Assembly (NCBI RefSeq): GCF_015191005.1
Contig: NZ_CP040442.1
Location: forward strand, 2,046,001-2,110,000
Source: Kaistella flava (ex Peng et al. 2021)
GTDB lineage: Bacteria; Bacteroidota; Bacteroidia; Flavobacteriales; Weeksellaceae
Length of the DNA stretch: 64,000 bases
Direction: 5' to 3'
Every line of letters begins with the position of its first letter. Position 1 is the first letter of the stretch. Below the pieces are notes generated by a model that saw only the letters and a list, made by a program, of their open reading frames with translations, was not told where the DNA came from and ran no database searches. Shown one piece after another: positions 1 through 7,409 of the stretch. The position numbers and the translations under genes are program-made.

Positions 1-1046
1 ACTGCACTGTTTACCGGCATTTTCAATTTCTCATTCACCTTACTTAAGTTCAGAAATTTCTTTGACTTTTCTAAATTAGAAAACTGATACGGAACCCGAA
101 TCGTTGCTAACAATAATCCATTCGAAGTTCCTAAAACAGAAATGATAATAAAAAGCTGCATCAATATCGCTCCAGAATTTGAAGCTGCTTTCCTCGCAAA
201 TTCTGTGATGTAAGAATCTTTCAATTGAATGATTTCATCACCACTCATTCGGAAAACGATTCCTAAATAATAAGCGATATAAATAACCATCACCGAAATC
301 GTTCCTATAATTAAAGCTTTCGGCAGGTTTTTACTCGAGTTTTTAATCTCACCCGAAATCTGGGTCGCAATATACCAACCATCAAAAGCAAATGAAATCG
401 GAATAAAACTCGCCGCTACCAAAAGGATAAAGGATTGATTTTGAAAACCACTCCCAATCTGCGTAAATGTATTCACTTCACTTACTTCTCCTTTAAATAA
501 ACTTAGAATTCCTAAAGAGGCAATAAATATTAAAGGCAAAACTTTCAGCACCGTTGTCATCTGCTGAAAAATCCCACTACTTTTCGGACGGAAAATATTA
601 ATGAAAAAGAAGATTACTAAATTAACAAAACCGATCAGCGCATAGTGTAAAGGCGTCGGCACAAAGCTCATAAACTCAGCCAATAAATGTGCAATATAGA
701 TTCCTGAGACCGTGAATAGAACGGCGGTGAGCGAAGGATAAAACAAACTCATATACATCCAGCCCACAAAATAACTTGCGGTTTCGCCAAATCTATAATT
801 AACGTAATTAAGAATTCCACCATCTTTCGGCAACAGTTCTGCATAGTTCGCCATCGAAATTCCGGCGAATACAACACTGATTCCCACGATCAAAAACCCT
901 AAAAGTCCGGCTAAAACATTTCCTTGAGTGGACAATAAAACATCGTCAACTTTGAAGAAAATTCCGGACCCAATTACTTGTCCAATAACCATTGAAATGG
1001 CGGTAAACAGTCCGTATTTAGCTTCTAATTTTTGGTCGTTGCTCAT
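1..1046 (-). CDS. APC-family amino acid permease, C-terminus cut by window edge
   Basis: The reverse strand reads open from an ATG at 1046 to the window edge, about 348 codons, so the last transmembrane segments are missing. The N-terminus runs MSNDQKLEAKYGLFTAIS and is followed by a glycine-rich first helix (IGSGIFF), the unwound substrate-binding segment typical of amino acid/polyamine/organocation permeases. Hydrophobic helices follow at regular spacing. The family moves amino acids across the inner membrane by proton or solute coupling; the substrate cannot be told from the sequence. It is transcribed away from a 141-bp inverted-repeat element and tail-to-head with the ABC-F gene. Family call is firm; substrate is open. 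Confidence 0.85.
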   Translation of the reverse strand, partial: MSNDQKLEAKYGLFTAISMVIGQVIGSGIFFKVDDVLLSTQGNVLAGLLGFLIVGISVVFAGISMANYAELLPKDGGILNYVNYRFGETASYFVGWMYMSLFYPSLTAVLFTVSGIYIAHLLAEFMSFVPTPLHYALIGFVNLVIFFFINIFRPKSSGIFQQMTTVLKVLPLIFIASLGILSLFKGEVSEVNTFTQIGSGFQNQSFILLVAASFIPISFAFDGWYIATQISGEIKNSSKNLPKALIIGTISVMVIYIAYYLGIVFRMSGDEIIQLKDSYITEFARKAASNSGAILMQLFIIISVLGTSNGLLLATIRVPYQFSNLEKSKKFLNLSKVNEKLKMPVNSA

Positions 1047-1136
1047 CTTTAAAAATATTTGAACACAAAGAAAGTAAAAGCTTTTTAGATATTAAATTAA
1101 AAAGGAAAATACATCAGTTAAAGAAGAGAAAATTTT

Positions 1137-1277
1137 GCCACGAATGCACGAATTTCTTTGAGAATCTAATGTTCTGTTTTAAGTAGTTTTAGAAATTTCA
1201 TTCAAGTCTTTTGATTCTTTTTTAATTTAAAGAAATAAACCAAAGTCATTTAAACGATTAATTCGTGCATTCGTGGC
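1137..1277. repeat. Miniature inverted-repeat element (17-bp perfect ends)
   Basis: The 17 bases at 1137-1153 (starting GCCACGAATGCACG) are the exact reverse complement of 1261-1277, enclosing 107 bp of AT-rich DNA with no reading frame of note. Together with the terminator at 1292-1313 it fills most of the gap between the permease and the ABC-F gene. Similar but less perfect ends are seen at 12238-12470 and 26701-26850, so this looks like a dispersed intergenic repeat family. Confidence 0.75.
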
Positions 1278-1291
1278 ATTGAAAATAAAAA

Positions 1292-1313
1292 AGAACGGAC
1301 AAAAGTCCGTTCT
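1292..1313 (-). terminator. Intrinsic terminator of the ABC-F gene
   Basis: A 9-bp perfect stem (AGAACGGAC/GTCCGTTCT) with a four-base loop lies 30 bp past the minus-strand stop at 1343. Read on the minus strand it is followed by a T-rich run. Confidence 0.8.
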
Positions 1314-1342
1314 CGTAAATATTGTAAATCTAATTTATATTC

Positions 1343-3226
1343 TTAATCCTGCAGTTCCAACCAACGCATTTCTAAGTTCTGAAGTTTCTCTCCAATGGTT
1401 TCTAAACTGGCGGAAAAGTCAGCAATTTTACCGTAATCAGTTTCGTTATTCAATTTCGCTAAAATCTCAGCTCTCTGTTTTTCCAACTTCGGCATTTCTT
1501 TATCGATGTCTTTCAATTCCTGCTGTTCTTTGAAAGATAATTTTTTAACAGCAACTGCGGGCGTTGATGATTGTTTAACAGTTTCCACTTTTTTAGAAGT
1601 TTCAACAACTGGTGCGGAAACTTTTTTATTTTGCTCCTGCGATTTCTTTTCGCGGTATTCTGAAAAGTTACCCACGAAATCTTTAATCACTCCATCACCT
1701 TCAAAAGCTAAAACGTGATCAACAATACGATCCATAAAATATCTATCGTGAGAAACGATAATCAAACTTCCCTGGAATTGTAAAAGGAAATTTTCTAAAA
1801 CCGTCAAAGTTGGTAAATCCAAATCATTGGTCGGCTCATCGAAAATTAAGAAGTTCGGATTCTGATACAAAACATGCATCAAATGCAAACGACGTTTTTC
1901 ACCACCCGACAGTTTCGAAATCGGCGAATATTGCGTCTGATCATCAAATAAGAACAAACGTAAAAACTGTGACGCAGAAATCGTTCTGCCATTTGCCAAT
2001 GGGAAGTTTTCTGAAATATCTTTAATAAAATCAATCACTCGCTGATCTTCTTTATACTTTAATCCTTTTTGGGCGAAATAACCGAATTTAATCGTTTCTC
2101 CAGTTTCAATTGAACCGGAATCATAAGGTTCGTAACCTTGAATAATATTTAAAAGCGTCGATTTTCCAGCACCGTTTTTTCCAACAATTCCAACTTTTTC
2201 ACCACGTTGAAATTGGTAAGAGAAATCTTTTAACAATAATTTATCACCGAAACTTTTGCTGATATTATGCAGTTCTAAAATCTTTGATCCAAGACGTTTC
2301 ATCTCAAAATCAAGTTCCAGTTTCTCTTTTCTCGTATCTGTTTTGGCAACTTTTTCAGTTTCGTAAAAATCATCCTGTCGTGATTTGGACTTCGTAGTTC
2401 TTGCTTTCGGTTGACGACGCATCCACTCCAATTCCTTGCGATAAAGGTTTTGCGCTTTGTCAATCGTAGAATTCATATTGTCCTCACGTATGATTTTATT
2501 CTCCAAATATGTTCCATAACTTCCGTTGTGGAAGTACAAATTGAAATCCTCAATCTCCCAAATAATATCACAAACTGCATCCAGGAAATATCTGTCGTGA
2601 GTTACGAGAAGTAAAGTTACCATCGCTTTTGACAAATAATTCTCCAGCCATTCCACCATATCAACATCCAGGTGATTGGTCGGCTCATCCATAATCAACA
2701 AGGTATGACGGTGTTGCGCACGTGTTTCTACCAAAAGTTTCGCCAAAGCAACTCTTTTAATTTGACCACCGGAAAGGGTTTTCATTTTCGAAGTTAAGTC
2801 TGTAATTTTTAACTGACTCAAAATCTGACTCATCTCATTTTCCAAATCCCAGGCTTCGTGAATTTCCATTTCATTCAGCGCTTTGTCCATATCATCTGGA
2901 TTCTCAGAAATCAAAGCATGATGGTAATTTTTCAACGCCATAATCGGTGCCGAATCCAAAGTCATCATGAATTCTTCAACATTCAGTTCTCCTTCGAAAT
3001 CAATTTCCTGATCAAATAAAACGACTTGAATATCTTTATTAATGGTTACTGTACCAGAATCGGCAATTTCTTTACCCATTAAAATTTTGAGCAAAGTCGA
3101 TTTACCGGAGCCGTTTTTAGCAACGATGGCAATTTTATCACCTTCATTAATATGGAATGTAATGTCTTTGAAGAGCGTTTTCACTCCATAAGATTTCGTA
3201 AGATTTTCAGCTGAAATGTAATTCAT
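1343..3226 (-). CDS. uup: ABC-F family ATPase, Uup-like
   Basis: A soluble duplicated-ATPase protein of 627 residues with no membrane domain. Two nucleotide-binding domains are visible. The first has Walker A GKNGSGKST, signature LSGGQ and Walker B LLIMDEPTNHLD. The second has GKNGAGKST, LSGGE and FLIFDEPTNDLD. They are joined by a charged linker, and a Lys/Glu-rich C-terminal coiled coil closes the protein, which is the Uup arrangement. ABC-F proteins act on the ribosome, and Uup has also been linked to DNA-intermediate processing. The ATG at 3226 (MNYISAENLTKSYG) is chosen over an upstream TTG at 3337 because it begins directly at the domain. It is divergent from the exported-protein gene at 3460. 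Confidence 0.9.
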   Translation of the reverse strand: MNYISAENLTKSYGVKTLFKDITFHINEGDKIAIVAKNGSGKSTLLKILMGKEIADSGTVTINKDIQVVLFDQEIDFEGELNVEEFMMTLDSAPIMALKNYHHALISENPDDMDKALNEMEIHEAWDLENEMSQILSQLKITDLTSKMKTLSGGQIKRVALAKLLVETRAQHRHTLLIMDEPTNHLDVDMVEWLENYLSKAMVTLLLVTHDRYFLDAVCDIIWEIEDFNLYFHNGSYGTYLENKIIREDNMNSTIDKAQNLYRKELEWMRRQPKARTTKSKSRQDDFYETEKVAKTDTRKEKLELDFEMKRLGSKILELHNISKSFGDKLLLKDFSYQFQRGEKVGIVGKNGAGKSTLLNIIQGYEPYDSGSIETGETIKFGYFAQKGLKYKEDQRVIDFIKDISENFPLANGRTISASQFLRLFLFDDQTQYSPISKLSGGEKRRLHLMHVLYQNPNFLIFDEPTNDLDLPTLTVLENFLLQFQGSLIIVSHDRYFMDRIVDHVLAFEGDGVIKDFVGNFSEYREKKSQEQNKKVSAPVVETSKKVETVKQSSTPAVAVKKLSFKEQQELKDIDKEMPKLEKQRAEILAKLNNETDYGKIADFSASLETIGEKLQNLEMRWLELQD

Positions 3227-3459
3227 TGTATAATTGGACTGTATGATTTTGAAAGGTGCAAAAGTACGGAAATTAAATGAGTCGATTTTAGATAATAGAC
3301 GAAGTGAAAATAGATAAAAGATCGCCGCTTTTAACAAAGCTTCTCAATAGGTAAAAATCAAATTTTTAATAACATAAATTTAACTTGAATCTATTGAAGT
3401 TTAACAATTTCTTGGGACAGTTCTAATGATAATTTTAGAATATTTGCTGAAATTAATTT

Positions 3460-4278
3460 ATGAAAAAAGCATCTTTACTCTTTGTTCTCTTTTTTGGATT
3501 CTTAATGAACGCACAAATTATTTCCGGCAAGATTTTATCTAAAGAAGATAAGCAACCAATTCCCTATGCGAAAATTGGAATCGAAAATCAAAACGCCGGA
3601 ACGATTGCAGACGCAGATGGAAATTTTAAAATCGATTTAACAGACCTTAATCCAAAAACAACTTTACAAATTGAAGTTGGTGGTTTTAAAAAATACGTCA
3701 CTTCCATCGAACAATTTTTAAAAGAAAAACAACATACGATTTTGCTTACCGAGAAGGTAAAAGACATTCAGGAAGTTGTCATAAATCCTAATAAATATCT
3801 TCGGAAGAATTGGGGAATTAATACCAAAACCGAAAAAATACAGATCGGTCACAATCCTTCAAAAAGTGAAGGCGATCTTTCAAAAGAAGTTGCAATGCTT
3901 TTTAAGACTAATAAAAAGACGAAAATTGAGAAAATAAATATTAATATTTCCAGCTTTGAAACTGATAAACCTGTGTTTATTAGATTTACTATTTATGATA
4001 AAAATCTGAACTCCATTCTAACTGAAGATCTACACGACGAAATTACTTCAGAAAAAATCGTTGATAATACTTATACTTTCGATGTTTCTAAGGATAACAT
4101 TTGGGTGAATAATGATTTCTATGTTGGCATTCAATTATTGAGTAACTTCGATGGTCGGTTTTATATGAGCGGTGCGTTGATGGGAAATAAAACCATTTAC
4201 AGAAATTATTTAGGTGATTGGAAAAAGGTTCCGATGGTAAGTCCAGCAATTAATATCGATGTGAAGGTTCAAAAATAA
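3460..4278 (+). CDS. Exported protein with carboxypeptidase-regulatory-like (CarboxypepD_reg) domain
   Basis: Predicted exported protein of 272 residues. A signal peptide (MKKASLLFVLFFGFLMNAQ) is followed by a beta-sandwich domain at about residues 20-100 with the pattern ISGKIL...PIPYAKIGIEN...GTIADADGNF. This is the CarboxypepD_reg-like fold that heads many Bacteroidota outer-membrane and secreted proteins. The remainder (about 130-272) has alternating beta-like sequence and no motif I recognise. There is no TonB-dependent barrel, so this is a stand-alone form. It is followed after 62 bp by the thioredoxin-fold gene on the same strand. Function is unknown. Confidence 0.7.
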   Translation: MKKASLLFVLFFGFLMNAQIISGKILSKEDKQPIPYAKIGIENQNAGTIADADGNFKIDLTDLNPKTTLQIEVGGFKKYVTSIEQFLKEKQHTILLTEKVKDIQEVVINPNKYLRKNWGINTKTEKIQIGHNPSKSEGDLSKEVAMLFKTNKKTKIEKININISSFETDKPVFIRFTIYDKNLNSILTEDLHDEITSEKIVDNTYTFDVSKDNIWVNNDFYVGIQLLSNFDGRFYMSGALMGNKTIYRNYLGDWKKVPMVSPAINIDVKVQK

Positions 4279-4340
4279 TCGAAGCTATAATACTGTTTTA
4301 TACAGAATACATTAATTTTACAATCAAATAAATTTTAAAA

Positions 4341-5519
4341 ATGAAAAAGATATCATTGCTATTACTGGTGCTTTTTAGCGTCATTACCTTCGGTCAAGGA
4401 ATGAAATTTGAGGAAAACAAATCCTTTAAAGATCTGCTGGACATCGCGAAGAAAGAAAATAAATTACTATTTCTAGACGCTTATACTACTTGGTGCGGAC
4501 CTTGTAAAATGATGGCAAAAAACGTTTTCCCACAACCTGCTGTAGGTGAATTTTATAATGCCAATTTCATCAATTCTAAAATTGATATGGAAAAAGGCGA
4601 AGGAATCGATTTGGCGAAAAAATATAATGTAAGAGCTTATCCTACTTACCTTTTCATTAATGGCGATGGAGAAATCATTCACCGTGTAACTTCTTATTAC
4701 GATCCAGAAGATTTTATTAATGTTGGAAAAGATGCTATAGATCCTTCAAAACAAATGGGCGCACTTAAAAAGAAATTTGACGCTGGAGAGAAAGATCCTG
4801 AATTTTTGAGAAGCTTTATTAAAGTATATGCTTACACAGATCCTGTTTTAGCCACGAAAGTTGCCAGAACTTATTTCGATGGTAAAAAAGCAGAGCCTTT
4901 GTCTCAGGAAGATTTAAATTTTCTTTTTGGATTGACAAAAGACAGTAACTCTCCTCTTTTCCCTGAATTTATTTCACGTAAAGACGAATTAGTGAAACTG
5001 ATGCCAGAAGAAACTTACAATAAAACTATTACTAATTTTAAACTGAACGGTATATTCAATAATTCTTTTGACCAAACGAGTAAAGTTCTTGATGAGAAAA
5101 AATTCATCACAGAAGCTAAAAAAATGATGACTGAAGAGAAAGCCAATGCAATGTTATTAAAAGCAAAAATGAAAATTGCAGCTTCGGCAAAAGACACCGC
5201 TGGTTATCAAAAATACGCTTTAGAATATTACAAAGACGGAACATCTCCAGAATTTACTTCTGATGAATTGAATACCGTTTCGTGGAACTTTTTTGAAGGA
5301 ACGAATGATAAAGTAGCTTTAGGGAAAGCCTTACTTTGGGCAAAACAATCGGTAAAACTTGCTGCAAGTTATGCCAATACAGATACGGTTGCGAATATTT
5401 ATTTCAAATTAGGAGATAAAGCAAACACCAAAGAATGGGCAACGAAAGCAATTGAATTGGCAAAGAAAGAAGGTGAAGATTACGCAGAAACTCAGGCGAT
5501 ATTGGACAAGAGTAAATAA
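4341..5519 (+). CDS. Exported thioredoxin-fold protein with helical C-terminal extension
   Basis: A 392-residue protein with a signal peptide (MKKISLLLLVLFSVITFGQ) and a thioredoxin domain at about residues 25-140. The redox motif WCGPC sits at residues 51-55, and a cis-proline region is visible in VRAYPTYLF. The C-terminal ~250 residues are helical and TPR-like, rich in Lys and Ala. The WCGPC motif and export signal suggest a periplasmic thiol-disulfide oxidoreductase; the role of the extension is not known. A strong terminator follows at 5543-5568, so this is the last gene of its unit. Confidence 0.8.
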   Translation: MKKISLLLLVLFSVITFGQGMKFEENKSFKDLLDIAKKENKLLFLDAYTTWCGPCKMMAKNVFPQPAVGEFYNANFINSKIDMEKGEGIDLAKKYNVRAYPTYLFINGDGEIIHRVTSYYDPEDFINVGKDAIDPSKQMGALKKKFDAGEKDPEFLRSFIKVYAYTDPVLATKVARTYFDGKKAEPLSQEDLNFLFGLTKDSNSPLFPEFISRKDELVKLMPEETYNKTITNFKLNGIFNNSFDQTSKVLDEKKFITEAKKMMTEEKANAMLLKAKMKIAASAKDTAGYQKYALEYYKDGTSPEFTSDELNTVSWNFFEGTNDKVALGKALLWAKQSVKLAASYANTDTVANIYFKLGDKANTKEWATKAIELAKKEGEDYAETQAILDKSK

Positions 5520-5542
5520 ACCATTTCTCATTTATATAGAAG

Positions 5543-5568
5543 AGGATGCCCAAAAGCATCCTTTTTTT
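5543..5568 (+). terminator. Intrinsic terminator after the thioredoxin-fold gene
   Basis: A 7-bp stem (AGGATGC/GCATCCT) with loop CCAAAA is followed by a run of T. It sits between two convergent genes. Confidence 0.85.
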
Positions 5569-5569
5569 G

Positions 5570-6433
5570 TTAATCCAAAGTCAGTCTTTTCAACGACCAG
5601 AGATTTCCGTTAAATACGTTTAAATCTACTTTTGAATTAATTCCATAAACGATTCCGTTTTCGGTGAACTGCCAGATTTTCCAGTCGCTGTCCGGCGAAG
5701 GTTGCGGAACATCATTATAATTCGCTAACCAAATCGGATAATCATCAAACTCACCTTTTAGAAAATCTTTGTGGTAATGATAGTAAGTGTAAATAATGGG
5801 TTTTACGCCGTAAGCTTCTTCTACGATACGACACCATATTTTCAAATCTTCAATTAATTTCTTAGTTGATTTTCTTCTGGGAATTTTTTCAATATCTAAA
5901 ATCGGCGGCAAATCGCCGGATTCTAATTTTACGTTTGCCAGGAAATTATTGGCTTGCATCACGGGATCTTCATCGGCTCTGTAAAAATGATAGGCACCAC
6001 GAATCAAGTCATGCTTTTTTGAAAGTGTCCAGAATTCATCAAAATGTTTGTCTGAAGATTTATTTCCCATCGTCGCTCTCAGCACTACGAATTTTATTGG
6101 AATAGAACGGTTTCCGATACTTAAACTATCCCAGGTAATATCTTCTTTTCTTTGGTAATGAGAAATATCCATTCCAAAAGTTTTATCGGCGTAATCACCA
6201 ATAATTCTATTGATTCTATTTTCTTCGGCTTCAGAATTCGATAGTTTTTTATGTTCGAATTTATTGAAATACATGGCGTAGTAAAAGGAAATTTTCTGCT
6301 TTAAATAAAATCCAGTTCCCACTAAAGTCAATGCTAAAAACAACAATAGAATTTCTCGTCGCAGAAGAAAATGTCTCTTGCGCTTTTTGTGAATTTTTCG
6401 GGTTGTTTTTCTTTTAACTTTTCTCTTCGCCAT
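5570..6433 (-). CDS. Membrane-anchored GH25 muramidase (lysozyme)
   Basis: A 287-residue protein with a very basic cytoplasmic tail (residues 1-26, Lys/Arg rich), one membrane segment (about 27-45) and a glycoside hydrolase family 25 domain from about residue 85. The family motif GMDISHYQ (Asp89) and the catalytic pair LDIEK (Asp180, Glu182) are both present. GH25 enzymes cut the MurNAc-GlcNAc bond of peptidoglycan; the anchor places this one in the periplasm facing the wall. The final strand motif (IWQFTENG) also fits. It is divergent from the 255-residue gene at 6575. Likely a wall-remodelling enzyme. Confidence 0.88.
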   Translation of the reverse strand: MAKRKVKRKTTRKIHKKRKRHFLLRREILLLFLALTLVGTGFYLKQKISFYYAMYFNKFEHKKLSNSEAEENRINRIIGDYADKTFGMDISHYQRKEDITWDSLSIGNRSIPIKFVVLRATMGNKSSDKHFDEFWTLSKKHDLIRGAYHFYRADEDPVMQANNFLANVKLESGDLPPILDIEKIPRRKSTKKLIEDLKIWCRIVEEAYGVKPIIYTYYHYHKDFLKGEFDDYPIWLANYNDVPQPSPDSDWKIWQFTENGIVYGINSKVDLNVFNGNLWSLKRLTLD

Positions 6434-6574
6434 GGGTTTGCAAAAATAGATTTTTTAAGAACAAAAAGCGATGAAAATTTACTCGCAACAATTGGAGAAA
6501 ACAGACTACTTCAATTCTCATTATAACTAAATAATTATTTAGAAAATTTCATAACTTCCCATCAAATTAAATTC

Positions 6575-7342
6575 ATGAAAAAGATTTTGCAGATTTCGAC
6601 TTTACTATTAATCACCTTCTTCTACGGACAGCAAGTTTCAGATTACCAATATATTTATATTCCGGAAAAATTTCAAGATCAGGAAGCCAATAAATTTGGC
6701 TTAAATGATTTACTGAAGCTCAAATTGAAACAAAAAAAATTTACCATTTTAACCGAAAGTAAAGAAAAATGGCCAGCAGAATTATTGCAAAATCCATGTC
6801 AAGTTCTTACGGCTGATTTGTTGAACACAAGTAATATGTTTAAAAACAAAGTTAAAATTGATTTTAAAGATTGTGAAAATAAAACGATTGGCTCGATCGA
6901 CGGTACCTCATCTATAAAAGAATTTGAACCAGGAATGCGCGAAGCTTTAGAAGTCGCTGCTAAAAAAATTACGATGTCAATGCCAAAAGAAAAGTCAACA
7001 TCAATTAAAAAAGAAGATTTATCAGTTGTTCCAGAATCTAAAACAGTTCAAATAGTTTCTGTCCTAAAAACAGAAGTTACGGCCGATCAAAAAGCAGAAG
7101 TTTACAGCAATGGTTCTTTAACTTTAAATAGAATCTTTCTTACTGATGGAGAATTTATTTTAGTGAATCCGAATAATTCTGTACCGTATGCAACATTTAA
7201 ACCTTCTACTAAAAAAGAGGTTTATAGAGTTAAGCTTGCTGATGGAGCGGGGACTTTGGGTTATTTGGAAGATGGAAAAATCGTGGTTGAGTTACCAAAT
7301 TCTGACGGAAGTTTTAGGAAAGAAGTATTTGAAAAAAAATAA
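6575..7342 (+). CDS. Exported protein of unknown function
   Basis: A 255-residue protein with a short signal peptide ending in FFYGQ, then a mixed alpha/beta region with two cysteines (NPCQ, KDCEN) and a Lys/Ser-rich linker near residues 140-150. The C-terminal ~100 residues look beta-rich. I do not recognise a family. It precedes the 934-residue T9SS cargo gene by 67 bp on the same strand and may be co-transcribed. A short copy of its last 15 codons, somewhat diverged, lies at 10287-10331, past the next gene, so this 3' end has been duplicated. Confidence 0.6.
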   Translation: MKKILQISTLLLITFFYGQQVSDYQYIYIPEKFQDQEANKFGLNDLLKLKLKQKKFTILTESKEKWPAELLQNPCQVLTADLLNTSNMFKNKVKIDFKDCENKTIGSIDGTSSIKEFEPGMREALEVAAKKITMSMPKEKSTSIKKEDLSVVPESKTVQIVSVLKTEVTADQKAEVYSNGSLTLNRIFLTDGEFILVNPNNSVPYATFKPSTKKEVYRVKLADGAGTLGYLEDGKIVVELPNSDGSFRKEVFEKK

Positions 7343-7409
7343 GTTGAAAGAAAAAACCATCAAAAATAAGTTGTTTTATATTTGTTTAATTCTACTTTAA
7401 TAAAAAAAC

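Noticed and set aside
3227..3337. N-terminal extension of the ABC-F frame from a TTG at 3337
   Set aside because: The extension has no similarity to the family and the ATG at 3226 starts directly at the first nucleotide-binding domain.
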